From: CAYXGZ01 sp964464755
GTDB taxonomy: Bacteria > Planctomycetota > MHYJ01 > JACPRB01
Direction: 5' to 3'
NCBI GenBank assembly: GCA_964464755.1
Contig: CAYXGZ010000003.1
Location: forward strand, 1 to 64,000
Length of the DNA: 64,000 nucleotides
Shown: piece after piece, positions 44,749-52,578 of the stretch
Layout: each line of letters opens with the position of its first letter
How positions within the stretch are numbered: position 1 is the first letter of the stretch
Notes under the pieces: model-generated
Told to the model about the DNA's origin: nothing
Seen by the model: the letters and a program-made list of their open reading frames with translations, nothing else
Database searches by the model: none
Translations under genes and position numbers: made by a program

Positions 44749-45447
44749 ATGGCGGATCCCCTCCTCGAGGCGCGGAAGGTCGTCAAGCGCTACGTGATGG
44801 GCGGCTCGACCGTCACGGCCGTGGACGGCGTCAGCCTCGCCGTCGCCGAGGGGGAGCTCACGGCCCTCCTCGGCCGCTCCGGCAGCGGGAAGTCGACGCT
44901 GCTCCACCTCCTGGGCGGGCTCGACCGCCCGACCGACGGCGCGATCCTCTCCCGCGGGCGCCGCCTCGACGAGCTCTCCGACGACGAGCTCGCGCTCTAC
45001 CGCCGCGGCACGGTGGGTTTCATCTTCCAGCAGTTCCAGCTCGTCCCGGGCGAGACGGCCGTCCGCAACGTCGAGCTCCCGCTCGTGCTCTCCGAGGTCC
45101 CGCGCGCCGAGCGCCGCGCCCGCGCCGCGAAGCTGCTCGACGAGGTCGGCCTCGGGGCCCGCCGCGACCACCGGCCGGGCGAGCTCTCGGGCGGCGAGCA
45201 GCAGCGCGTCTGCATCGCCCGCGCCCTGGCCAACGACCCTCCCCTGCTGCTCTGCGACGAGCCGACGGGGAACCTCGACACCCGGACCGCGCGCGAGATC
45301 ATGGACCTGCTCCGCTCCCTCAACGCACGGGGCCGCACGATCCTGCTCGTGACGCACGACCGCGGGCTCGCCTCGGAGTTCTGCCGCCGCACCGTCGAGC
45401 TCTCCGACGGCCGGATCCTCTCGGATTCGGCGGGGAGTGCCGCGTGA
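44749..45447 (+). CDS. ABC transporter ATP-binding protein, MacB/LolD type
   Basis: 232 residues. Walker A GRSGSGKST (42-50), signature LSGGEQQR, Walker B LLLCDEPTGNLD and the H-loop VTHD are all intact. The TGNLDT and VGFIFQQFQLVPGETAVRNVELPL blocks place it in the MacB/LolD/FtsE group, which powers extrusion of substrates from the inner membrane or periplasm. It overlaps its permease gene as GTGA. Confidence 0.92.
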   Translation: MADPLLEARKVVKRYVMGGSTVTAVDGVSLAVAEGELTALLGRSGSGKSTLLHLLGGLDRPTDGAILSRGRRLDELSDDELALYRRGTVGFIFQQFQLVPGETAVRNVELPLVLSEVPRAERRARAAKLLDEVGLGARRDHRPGELSGGEQQRVCIARALANDPPLLLCDEPTGNLDTRTAREIMDLLRSLNARGRTILLVTHDRGLASEFCRRTVELSDGRILSDSAGSAA

Positions 45448-46736
45448 GGATCGGGGACGCCGCCGCGACCGCGCTCGCGAACCTGGGCCGGCGCAAGGGC
45501 CGGACCTCGCTGACCGTCACGGGCGTCGTCATCGGCGTCGGCACGCTCGTGCTCATGGTCTCCCTCGGCCTCGGCCTGCAGCAGGCCGTGCGGGCCGTCT
45601 TCGAGTCCGAGAAGGCCCTGCGCTCCATCTTCGTCACGAGGCCCACGACCGGCACCAAGAAGCCCCGCAAGGGCCTCGGCGGGATCTCCCCCTTCGGCGG
45701 CCAGACGATCCCCCTCTCCGATGCGGACGTCGAGGAGCTCCGCAAGCTCGAGGGCGCCGAGTTCGTCGTGCCGAACCTCAACCTCTGGCTCGACGCCGAG
45801 ATCAAGGACGTGGAGGACGCCGGCCCGGTCCCCTGGGTCCTCGTCGGCGGCGCGGTCGCCGGCGAGGAGGCCTGGCTCCGGGGCGCCCTCAAGGCGGGGC
45901 GGATCTGGAACTCCCGCGACGAGAAGGCCGTGCTGGTCCCCACGCGCTACCTGGCCGGGAAGTTCAACCTCGAGCCGGAGCAGGCGCTCGGGAAGCGGAT
46001 CGTCTTCTCGAAGGGCGGGACGCCCGAGGGAGAGAAGCCGCCGGAGGAGGAGCTCTCCTTCACGATCGTGGGGGTGATCGAGACGGACAAGGTCGGGCTC
46101 CGGGCCACGGGACTCTTCGTCCCCATCGAGCTCGCCGCGAAGCTCCGGGAGCTCAGCAAGGGCGGCTACCTCCCGGGCAAGGCCGGGACCTACGTCTCGT
46201 GCGAGATCACGGGCCGTGACACGAAGGACCTCGTCCCCCTGAAGAACCGCCTGAAGAACCTGGGCTACGACGTCGTGACCGCGGCGGACATCGTGGAGAC
46301 GGTGAACACGTTGTTCCTGATCATCAACGGATTCTTCGGCGCCATCGGGGCGATCGGCCTCCTCGTGTCGCTCCTTGGCATCGCGAACACGATGGCCATG
46401 GCGGTCCTCGAGCGGACCCGCGAGATCGGGATCCTGAAGGCGGTGGGCGCGCGGATTTCGGACGTCCGCCGTATCTACTTGATGGAAGCCGGGGCCATCG
46501 GCCTGATCGGGGGACTGCTCGGGCTCGTCGGCGGGCTGCTCCTGGGGACGGCGCTCGACGCGGCCGCGCACGCGTTCGTCAGCCAGATCCCGCCGGAGGT
46601 CCGCCTGTTCCGCGTCCCGATCCTGCTCGGGGCCGGGGCGCTGGTCTTCTCGACGGCCGTCAGCATGCTCGCGGGGCTGCTCCCCGCGCTGAGGGCCTCG
46701 CGGCTCGATCCGGTGAAGGCGCTGCGCTATGAGTAG
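45444..46736 (+). CDS. ABC transporter permease, MacB/FtsX type
   Basis: 430 residues. One N-terminal transmembrane helix, a large periplasmic MacB_PCD domain (about 45-290), then three C-terminal helices with the FtsX signature IANTMAMAVLERTREIGILKAVGARISDVRRIYLMEA. It is a half-transporter paired with the ATPase just upstream. No periplasmic adaptor (MacA-like) gene is next to it; a secreted protein and a cupin follow. GTG start, coupled to the ATPase stop. Confidence 0.9.
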   Translation: MRIGDAAATALANLGRRKGRTSLTVTGVVIGVGTLVLMVSLGLGLQQAVRAVFESEKALRSIFVTRPTTGTKKPRKGLGGISPFGGQTIPLSDADVEELRKLEGAEFVVPNLNLWLDAEIKDVEDAGPVPWVLVGGAVAGEEAWLRGALKAGRIWNSRDEKAVLVPTRYLAGKFNLEPEQALGKRIVFSKGGTPEGEKPPEEELSFTIVGVIETDKVGLRATGLFVPIELAAKLRELSKGGYLPGKAGTYVSCEITGRDTKDLVPLKNRLKNLGYDVVTAADIVETVNTLFLIINGFFGAIGAIGLLVSLLGIANTMAMAVLERTREIGILKAVGARISDVRRIYLMEAGAIGLIGGLLGLVGGLLLGTALDAAAHAFVSQIPPEVRLFRVPILLGAGALVFSTAVSMLAGLLPALRASRLDPVKALRYE

Positions 46737-47592
46737 GCTCGCCCTCGTCCTCCTCGCGGCCTCGGCCCTGGTCCAGGACGCCGCTCCGCCGGCGACCGGC
46801 TGGGTCCTGGAGCGGAAGGTCCACGTCCGGACCTGGGACCTCGTCCGGCGGACCTCGGAGTGCCGGCGCGTCGAGCGGATCCGGATCTCCGGCGGCGACG
46901 TGGCCGTCGAGGACCTGACCTTCGGCACGACGCTCGTGATCCGGCCGGGGGCAAAGAAGATCCTCCGGGTCGACCACGTCGGCCGGACCTGGTCGGAGAC
47001 GGGCTTCGAAGCCCTCGCGGCCCGGAAGGCGGCGGTCCTCGCCGAGCTGGCCGCGGCCCGCGACCGCGTTCCCGGCACGCGGGATGCCGAGGACATCTCG
47101 ACCACGCTCTTCCAGCTCGGGGTCCTGCCCGAGGGCGAGGAGATCGCCGTCGTCGATACCGGGAAGTCCGAGAACGTCCTCGGGCGCGACTGCCCGGGCC
47201 GGGAGATCCGCATCGGCAAGGACGTGCACTACATCGCGGTCCAGGTCGACCCCTCGCTCGCGGGCGCCCTGGCTTACTACGACGCCCTGGCCGCGGCGGG
47301 CGCGTTCCACCCGAAGGTGGCGGCGAAGCTCCGCGAGCTGGGCGGGTTCCCGGTGAAGGGGGAGGTCCGCTACGCCCTCTTCCTCGAGCCCGTGGCGTCG
47401 ACCGAGGAGGTCGTGGGCGCGCAGGCGGCGGCCGTGCCCGCGTCGGCCTTCGAGGTCCCCGCCGGCTACGCGAAGACGCCCTTCGAGGGCGTCGACGTGG
47501 TGTCGGGCGCGAAGCCGGAGAAGCCGAAGCAGTTCGAGAAGTCCTTCCGCGAGGACGACCTCGACCGCCCGAAGAACGAGGAGAAGAAGTGA
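46729..47592 (+). CDS. Secreted protein of unknown function, part of the ABC exporter operon
   Basis: 287 residues. Signal peptide MSRLALVLLAASALVQDAAPP. The body has the layout of DUF4412-like envelope proteins: RISGGDVAVEDLTFGTTLVIRPGAKKILRVDHVGRTWSE (a strand-rich section that recalls 'dump of identified metal or polymer state' reporters) followed by helices and a Lys-rich tail. That likeness is weak. The gene overlaps the permease by eight bases and the cupin gene as GTGA, so it belongs to the operon and may be the exporter's substrate-side partner. Confidence 0.65.
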   Translation: MSRLALVLLAASALVQDAAPPATGWVLERKVHVRTWDLVRRTSECRRVERIRISGGDVAVEDLTFGTTLVIRPGAKKILRVDHVGRTWSETGFEALAARKAAVLAELAAARDRVPGTRDAEDISTTLFQLGVLPEGEEIAVVDTGKSENVLGRDCPGREIRIGKDVHYIAVQVDPSLAGALAYYDALAAAGAFHPKVAAKLRELGGFPVKGEVRYALFLEPVASTEEVVGAQAAAVPASAFEVPAGYAKTPFEGVDVVSGAKPEKPKQFEKSFREDDLDRPKNEEKK

Positions 47593-47912
47593 GCACGCTG
47601 CCCGAGTCGCAGGCCGTCCGCGCGACGGACTACGTCGCGATCCAGCCCGGGGCCGTCGTCAGCCGCCAGCTCGTGAAGCGCGAGAAGGGCAACGTGACGC
47701 TCTTCGCGTTCGACCGCGGCCAGGGGCTCAGCGAGCACACGGCGCCGTTCGACGCGCTGGTCCACGTGCTCGAGGGCTCGGCGGAGATCACGATCGCCGG
47801 GAAGGTCGTGAACGCCGCGACGGGCGACCTGGTCCTGATGCCCGCCCGGCAGCCGCACGGCCTGAAGGCGCTCGAGCCCTTCAAGATGCTGCTGACGATG
47901 ATCCGCGACTAG
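47589..47912 (+). CDS. Single-domain cupin
   Basis: 107 residues. Cupin motif 1 is visible as LSEHTAPFDALVHVLEGSAEITI and motif 2 as GDLVLMPARQPHGLKAL. Motif 1 has one His plus acidic residues and motif 2 keeps a His (PHGL), so a metal may bind but the usual three-His set is incomplete. The fold fits the small YhhW/AraC-type sensor cupins. The role in the exporter operon is unknown. The stop shares CTAG 47909-47912 with the convergent flavoprotein. Confidence 0.85.
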   Translation: MSTLPESQAVRATDYVAIQPGAVVSRQLVKREKGNVTLFAFDRGQGLSEHTAPFDALVHVLEGSAEITIAGKVVNAATGDLVLMPARQPHGLKALEPFKMLLTMIRD

Positions 47913-49126
47913 ACCGATTCGCCGACGAGCTTCCCGCTCGCCCAGGCCCACTGGAAGTTGAAGCCGCCGATCCGTCCGTCCACGTCGAGGATCTCCCCGA
48001 CGAAGTGCAGCCCCGGGTGGAGGCGCGACTCCAGGTTCGACGGGTCCAGCTCGGAGAGCGGGACGCCGCCCGCGGTGACCTCCGCGTAGTTCCACCCGCG
48101 GCCGTCGCGGACCGGCACGGGCCATTCGAGCACGTCGTGCACGAACTTCCGCCTCGCCTCCTTCGAGAGGCGTCCCAACTTCTCGTCGGGCGCCAGCGCG
48201 ATCGCAAGCCGCTCGGGCAGCCGGGCGGCCAGCGCGGAGGCGGCCTTCGCGTTGGGCTGCCGGCGGGCGGCTTCCACGAGCTCGCGGTCGAGCGATTCGA
48301 AGTCGGTCCCCGGCAGGAAGCTCGCGGCGACGCGGACGGGCCGGCCCTCGAGCCGCGCGCGGAGCACGTGCCGGGACGCGTCGAGCGCGGCCGGGCCGCT
48401 GATCCCGAAGTGCGTCCAGAGCATCGGGCCGGAGATCCGGCGGACCTTTTCGCCCCCGGCGTGGATCGAGAGCTCGACCTCCAGGGACAGGCCGGAGAGC
48501 GCGGCGTGGAAGGTTCGGTCGAGGACGAGGGGCGCGAGCGCCTGCGTCGTCGGCACGATCGAGTGGCCCAGGGAGCGCGCGAGCGCGTAGCCTCCGCCGT
48601 CGCTGCCGGTCTTGGGGAGGGAGAGCCCGCCGGTCGCGAGCACGACCTTCCGGGCCCGGAATCCCGGGGCCGCCTCGAGATCGAAGCCGCCGGGAGCGGG
48701 CCGGAGCGCCGTGACGCGCGAACCGAAGCGGAACTCGACGCCCCGGTCCCGGGCCTCCCCGAGCAGGGCGTCGAGGACGGTGCGGGCCTGGTTTGAGTCC
48801 GGGAAGAGCTTGCCCCATTGCTCCTCGTGCAGCGGCACGCCGATCTCCCGGAAGAACTCCACGGTCTCGTGGTTGGGGAAGGAGCGCAGGACGCGGCGGA
48901 CGACGTTGGGGTTGCCGCCCCAGTAGTCGCGCTCCGAGACGGCGACGTTGGTCACGTTGCAGCGGCCGCCCCCGCTCACCAGGATCTTCGCGCCGGGCTT
49001 CGCGGCCCCGTCGAGGAGGACGATCCGGCGTCCCGGGTTCCTCCGGGCGGCGAAGATGGCCGTCGCGAGTCCCGCGGCTCCGGCGCCCACGATCGCGACG
49101 TCGGCAGGCTCAGGCGGCGGGTGCAT
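47909..49126 (-). CDS. HI0933/YhiN-type NAD(P)/FAD-dependent oxidoreductase
   Basis: 405 residues. FAD motif GAGAAG (14-19), then KILVSGGGRCNVTN, the family hallmark, and later ATGGLSLPKTGSDGGGYALA. The end GLHFVGEILDVDGRIGGFNFQWAWASGKLVGES completes the flavin site. These flavoproteins are widespread; the physiological reaction is not settled. The start overlaps the preceding membrane protein gene by 17 bases. Confidence 0.9.
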   Translation of the reverse strand: MHPPPEPADVAIVGAGAAGLATAIFAARRNPGRRIVLLDGAAKPGAKILVSGGGRCNVTNVAVSERDYWGGNPNVVRRVLRSFPNHETVEFFREIGVPLHEEQWGKLFPDSNQARTVLDALLGEARDRGVEFRFGSRVTALRPAPGGFDLEAAPGFRARKVVLATGGLSLPKTGSDGGGYALARSLGHSIVPTTQALAPLVLDRTFHAALSGLSLEVELSIHAGGEKVRRISGPMLWTHFGISGPAALDASRHVLRARLEGRPVRVAASFLPGTDFESLDRELVEAARRQPNAKAASALAARLPERLAIALAPDEKLGRLSKEARRKFVHDVLEWPVPVRDGRGWNYAEVTAGGVPLSELDPSNLESRLHPGLHFVGEILDVDGRIGGFNFQWAWASGKLVGESV

Positions 49127-49598
49127 CCGGGACCGGCCGGGGGGCGCGGCGCTCGAGGGCGCGGAAGCGGGAGTGGCAGCGGACCGAGGCGAAGATCCAG
49201 GGCAGCACGAGGATCGCGCCGAGGATCGAGCCGATCCCGCTCCCCGAGTCTGTGCCCTGGCCCGCGAGCGTCCGGAACGCGAAGACGCTCATCGCGGCGA
49301 GCAGGACGAGGCACGCGAGCAGGGTGACCATCGCGGCCCGGCGGCGCCGGCCCGGGGGCGCGCCCGGCGGGAGCGCGGCCAGCGAGGCGGACAGGCCCGC
49401 GGCCGCGGCGAGGGCCGCGACCCAGCCGTCGGGGAAGTTCCAGAAGCCCAGGCCGCCGCTCGTCGTGTTCTGCCAGGGGAGCGCGAAGCTCAGGGCCGTG
49501 AGGACGGCGCAGGCCGCGAGGATCCCGCAGACGACCCGCAGGTCGAGGAGCTTGGGGGGCGGCGGGACGGGACGGGGTTTCCGGGACGCGGGCTTCAT
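49110..49598 (-). CDS. Small four-helix membrane protein of unknown function
   Basis: 162 residues. A Pro/Lys-rich N-terminus (MKPASRKPRPVPPPP) is followed by four transmembrane helices at about 23-43, 57-75, 88-108 and 120-138, and an Arg/Pro-rich tail. A WQNTTSGGLGFWNFPDG loop lies between helices 1 and 2, a pattern common in small planctomycete and actinobacterial membrane proteins. No family was recognised. It is in a unit with the downstream flavoprotein. Confidence 0.65.
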   Translation of the reverse strand: MKPASRKPRPVPPPPKLLDLRVVCGILAACAVLTALSFALPWQNTTSGGLGFWNFPDGWVAALAAAAGLSASLAALPPGAPPGRRRRAAMVTLLACLVLLAAMSVFAFRTLAGQGTDSGSGIGSILGAILVLPWIFASVRCHSRFRALERRAPRPVPDAPAA

Positions 49599-49628
49599 CG
49601 GACCGCCATCCTACCCCGCCGCGGGGGC

Positions 49629-49889
49629 TCAATCGCCGATGATCCAGATGCCGCCGTGGAAGCGGTGCCCGCAGCCCGGGCCGTGGCGGTGGCCGTGGGC
49701 GTGGTACCACTCGCCGCGGTAGCGGTAGTGGCCGCAGTCGTCCGAGCACACGTGCGCGGCGGGCAGCCTCACGACGACGCCGATGTGGCCCGGGATGATC
49801 ACCCGCGCCCCGTGGCGGCCGTGGACGATGCAGCCCGCGAGCAGCAGGACGGCGGAGAGGGCGGAACCGACGAGCAGCGATCTCGGCAC
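49629..49889 (-). CDS. Histidine-rich lipoprotein
   Basis: 86 residues from GTG 49889, which has an excellent AAAGGAGG site five bases upstream. The lipobox VLLLAGC gives a mature N-terminal Cys20. The mature part holds eleven histidines and three further cysteines, with clusters YHAHGHRHG and a VCSDDCGH motif near the middle. It is probably an envelope-anchored metal-binding protein, perhaps for zinc, copper or nickel. No known family was recognised. It stands alone, divergent from acylphosphatase. Confidence 0.75.
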   Translation of the reverse strand: MPRSLLVGSALSAVLLLAGCIVHGRHGARVIIPGHIGVVVRLPAAHVCSDDCGHYRYRGEWYHAHGHRHGPGCGHRFHGGIWIIGD

Positions 49890-49961
49890 GTGGGCCTCCT
49901 TTCCTCCATCTCCGGTACTAGCGGCCCGCCCGGCGGGGTGGCGGGGGAATCCGGGAGAAAA

Positions 49962-49967
49962 GATAAT
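49962..49967 (+). promoter_or_regulatory. -10 box of the acylphosphatase gene
   Basis: GATAAT, six bases from ATG 49974; no clear -35. Predicts a leaderless message. Confidence 0.45.
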
Positions 49968-49973
49968 GCCCGC

Positions 49974-50252
49974 ATGGCGGACGGGATCCGGGTCCGGGTG
50001 CGGGTCGAAGGGCGCGTGCAGGGCGTCGGCTTCCGCTACTCGACCCGGGGCGAGGCCCTGAAGCTGGGCCTGGCGGGCTGGGTGCGCAACCTCCCGGACG
50101 GCTCCGTCGAGGCGGTCTTCGAGGGGCCGGAGGACCGGGTCGGGGCCGCGGTGGACTGGTGCCGCTCGGGCCCGCCCGGGGCGCGGGTGACGGATCACCG
50201 GTCGGTCCGGGAGCCGTTCCGCGGCGAGTCCGGCTTCGAGATCGTCTCCTAG
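49974..50252 (+). CDS. acyP: Acylphosphatase
   Basis: 92 residues, the usual size. The active-site Arg21 is in GRVQGVGFRYSTRG and Asn39 in GWVRNLPDGSVEAVFEGP, both invariant in the family. It hydrolyses acyl phosphates such as carbamoyl phosphate or 1,3-bisphosphoglycerate. It is a lone gene whose stop shares CTAG 50249-50252 with citrate synthase. Confidence 0.95.
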   Translation: MADGIRVRVRVEGRVQGVGFRYSTRGEALKLGLAGWVRNLPDGSVEAVFEGPEDRVGAAVDWCRSGPPGARVTDHRSVREPFRGESGFEIVS

Positions 50253-51508
50253 TCCCAGCGGCGGACGCGCGGCCCCGTGTAGATCTGCCGGGGCCGGGCG
50301 ATCCGGTTCTCGGGGTCGGCCCGCAGCTCGCGGACGTGGGCGATCCAGCCCGGCAGGCGGCCCAGCACGAACATCACCGTGAACATGTTCGTCGGGATGC
50401 CCATCGCGCGGTAGATGATGCCCGAGTAGAAGTCGACGTTCGGGTAGAGCTTCCGCTCGATGAAGTACGGGTCCTTGAGGGCCGCCTCCTCGAGCTCCTT
50501 GGCCAGGCCGAGGAGCGGGTCGTGGATGCCGAGCTTGTCGAAGATGCGGTCGGCGGCCGCCTTGAGGAGCTTGGCGCGCGGGTCGTAGCTCTTGTAGACG
50601 CGGTGGCCGAAGCCCATCAGCCGGACGCCCTCCTCCTTGCGCTTGACGCGCTCGACGAAGCTCCGGCAGTTGCCGCCCTGGGCGCGGATCTCCCCGAGCA
50701 TCTGGAGGACCTCCTCGTTGGCCCCGCCGTGGCGGGGGCCCCAGAGGGCGCAGACGGCGGCGGAGAGCGAGGCGAAGAGGTTCGCGCCGCTCGAGGCGAC
50801 CATGCGGGCCGTCGACGTGCTGCAGTTCTGCTCGTGGTCGGCGTGGAGGATCAGGAGGAGGTTCAGCGCCTCCTCGAGGACCGGGTCGACCTGGTAGTCC
50901 TCCGCGGGCACCGCGAACATCATCCGCAGGAAGTTCGCCGGCCAGCTCAGGCTGTTCTGGGGGTAGACGAACGGCTGCCCGATCGACTTCTTGTACGCGA
51001 ACGCGGCGATCGTCTTCGACTTCGCGAGCAGCCGCACGGTGTTCAGCTCGAGGGCCGCGTCGTCGTCCCCGCCGGAGTAGAAGCTGGAGAGGGACGCCAT
51101 CATCGCGGCCATGATCGCCATGGGGTGCGCGCTGGGCGGGTAGCCCTCGAAGAACTTCTTCATGTCCTCGTGGAGCAGCGTGTGGTGCGTCAGCTGGTCG
51201 CGCCACTTCGAGTACTGCGCGGGGCTGGGCCGCTCGCCGTGGATCAGGAGGTAGGCGACCTCGGTGAAGCGCGCGGTGGCGGCGACCTCCTCGATCGGGT
51301 AGCCGCGGTAGCGGAGGATGCCCTTGTCGCCGTCGATGAACGTGATCGCGCTCCGGCACGCGCCGGAGTTGCCGTACCCCGGGTCGAGCGTGACCAGCCC
51401 GGTCTTCGCCCGCAGGGTGGCGATGTCGATCGCGCGCTCCTGCTCCGTGCCCTCGACGACGGGCAGCTCGTAGGTCTTGCCGTCGTACTCCAGTTTCGCG
51501 TTGGCCAT
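50249..51508 (-). CDS. gltA: Citrate synthase
   Basis: 419 residues, type II (hexameric-type) length. The catalytic residues fall in LLILHADHEQN (His), MGFGHRVYKSYDP (His) and KLYPNVDFYSG (Asp). It joins acetyl-CoA and oxaloacetate at the start of the citric acid cycle. The start has a GGAGGAG element about thirteen bases upstream, a longer than usual spacing. A candidate -10 TACCCT (51566-51561) lies in the 141-base gap shared with the divergent FmdB gene. No other TCA genes are adjacent. Confidence 0.95.
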   Translation of the reverse strand: MANAKLEYDGKTYELPVVEGTEQERAIDIATLRAKTGLVTLDPGYGNSGACRSAITFIDGDKGILRYRGYPIEEVAATARFTEVAYLLIHGERPSPAQYSKWRDQLTHHTLLHEDMKKFFEGYPPSAHPMAIMAAMMASLSSFYSGGDDDAALELNTVRLLAKSKTIAAFAYKKSIGQPFVYPQNSLSWPANFLRMMFAVPAEDYQVDPVLEEALNLLLILHADHEQNCSTSTARMVASSGANLFASLSAAVCALWGPRHGGANEEVLQMLGEIRAQGGNCRSFVERVKRKEEGVRLMGFGHRVYKSYDPRAKLLKAAADRIFDKLGIHDPLLGLAKELEEAALKDPYFIERKLYPNVDFYSGIIYRAMGIPTNMFTVMFVLGRLPGWIAHVRELRADPENRIARPRQIYTGPRVRRWD

Positions 51509-51637
51509 GGGTGTCGTCCGCTCCTCCGTCGTTCCGCCCGTCCTTCCCCGAACCGTGCACAGGGTAGCGCACGGACGCCGCCGGGCTAAGCGGAAAAAGG
51601 GCGAATTCCGGGGGCCGGTCCCCGGGCCCCGGCGCGG

Positions 51638-51643
51638 TATGAT
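51638..51643 (+). promoter_or_regulatory. -10 box of the second FmdB gene
   Basis: TATGAT ending six bases before GTG 51650. The 141-base gap 51509-51649 also holds GC palindromes (around 51609-51632) and the citrate synthase upstream region. Confidence 0.45.
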
Positions 51644-51649
51644 GGGGCC

Positions 51650-51832
51650 GTGCCGACCTACGAGTACGAGTGCCCCTCCTGCGGGGAGCATTTCGAGCGC
51701 TTCGTGAAGACCGCGAAGGCCGCGCCCTCCTCGCCGCCCTGCCCCGCCTGCGGCGCGAAGGCCGAGCGCCGCTACTCCGTGTTCGGCGTCGGCGGCTCCG
51801 CCGGGAGCGCCCCCTCCGGCGGCGGGACCTGA
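51650..51832 (+). CDS. FmdB-family zinc-ribbon protein (short)
   Basis: 60 residues. MPTYEYECPSCGEHFERF gives the FmdB signature; the zinc cysteines are 8, 11, 31 and 34. It lacks the long Ser/Lys tail of the copy at 20292 and ends in a Gly/Ser-rich stretch. GTG start with no ribosome site. The function of the family is unsettled. Confidence 0.87.
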   Translation: MPTYEYECPSCGEHFERFVKTAKAAPSSPPCPACGAKAERRYSVFGVGGSAGSAPSGGGT

Positions 51833-51848
51833 GACGGACGCGGCGGCT

Positions 51849-51889
51849 GCGGCAACTGAAGCTGCCGCTAGCCGGGACCGGTCGGTCCC
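51849..51889. other. Two adjacent hairpins between the FmdB and PilZ genes
   Basis: Hairpin 1: GCGGCA (51849-51854) and TGCCGC (51863-51868), eight-base loop. Hairpin 2: GGGACC and GGTCCC (51874-51889), loop GGTC. No T tract. They occupy most of the 96-base gap just upstream of the PilZ promoter and may end transcription from the FmdB gene or act as a regulatory RNA structure. Confidence 0.45.
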
Positions 51890-51892
51890 GCG

Positions 51893-51920
51893 TTGCCAGC
51901 CCCGCCTCCCCGCGATATGC
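51893..51920 (+). promoter_or_regulatory. Promoter of the PilZ gene
   Basis: TTGCCA at 51893-51898, a 16-base spacer, TATGCT at 51915-51920, eight bases before ATG 51929. Confidence 0.5.
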
Positions 51921-51928
51921 TCGGCTCC

Positions 51929-52342
51929 ATGGGCTGGGACGGCAGGGAACGGCGGGCCGCGAAGCGCTACGGCGTGAAGGACAGCCTGCTCGTCTACCGC
52001 AAGGGCGGGATCCTCGCCTGGCTCGCCCCCGCCTCCCCCGTCTACCTGCTCCTCGACGTCTCGCCCCGCGGCGCGCACTTCATCTGCCGGACCGAGCTGC
52101 CCGCGGGCCAGCGCCTCCGGATCTCCATCGACGCCCCGGCCCTGCGCGGCACGCTTCGGGCCGCGGGCCGCGTCGCCTGGACCCGGCGCTCCGAGTCGCA
52201 CGACGCCTGGCACACGGGCGTCGCCTTCGAGCCGCTCCGCGGGCGGCCGGCCGCCCTGCTGAAGAACCTCCTTGACGGCGCGATCCTCGACCAAATAGAT
52301 ATATCGACGAAGTCCTACATGAAGCAGATCGAGAAGCTCTGA
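51929..52342 (+). CDS. PilZ-domain protein (cyclic-di-GMP binding)
   Basis: 137 residues. The two ligand motifs of PilZ are present: RxxxR (R9-AAK-R13 in RERRAAKRYG) and DxSxxG (D43-VSPRG48). The middle LRGTLRAAGRVAWTRRSESHDAWHTGVAFEPL is the barrel core. A helical C-terminus follows. It should bind cyclic-di-GMP, although no cyclase is in the window. A promoter for the next gene seems to lie in its last 70 bases. The next gene begins on its stop codon (TGATG). Confidence 0.82.
   Translation: MGWDGRERRAAKRYGVKDSLLVYRKGGILAWLAPASPVYLLLDVSPRGAHFICRTELPAGQRLRISIDAPALRGTLRAAGRVAWTRRSESHDAWHTGVAFEPLRGRPAALLKNLLDGAILDQIDISTKSYMKQIEKL
52272..52301 (+). promoter_or_regulatory. Candidate internal promoter for the NIL-domain gene
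   Basis: TTGACG at 52272-52277, an 18-base spacer, TAGATA at 52296-52301 in an AT-rich patch (rare CAA, ATA, GAT, ATA codons), about 40 bases before ATG 52342. Confidence 0.4.
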
Positions 52343-52578
52343 TGGCCAAGTCCTCCGCGACCGCGAAGATGAAGCTCACCTTCCCCAAGAAGGTGATCGG
52401 CAGCCCCCTGATCCACCGCATCTCGAGGGAGCTCGACGTCATCCCGAACATCCTGCGGGGCCGAATCACCGACAAGAACGCCTGGCTCGAGATCGAGTTC
52501 CAGGGCGCCCCCAAGACCCTCGAGAAGGTCCGGCAGTTCCTCCTCGACCAGGGCGTGACGATCGAGGACCTCTCCTAG
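52342..52578 (+). CDS. NIL-domain protein
   Basis: 78 residues, a single ferredoxin-like NIL domain: KLTFPKKVIGSPLIHRISRELDVIPNILRGRITDKNAWLEIEFQG ... VRQFLLDQGVTIEDL. NIL domains are normally fused to MetN ABC ATPases (where they bind methionine) or found in front of ferredoxins. A free-standing copy is likely a small ligand-binding or regulatory subunit. It overlaps the PilZ stop by one base, and its stop shares CTAG 52575-52578 with the large barrel protein. Confidence 0.85.
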   Translation: MAKSSATAKMKLTFPKKVIGSPLIHRISRELDVIPNILRGRITDKNAWLEIEFQGAPKTLEKVRQFLLDQGVTIEDLS

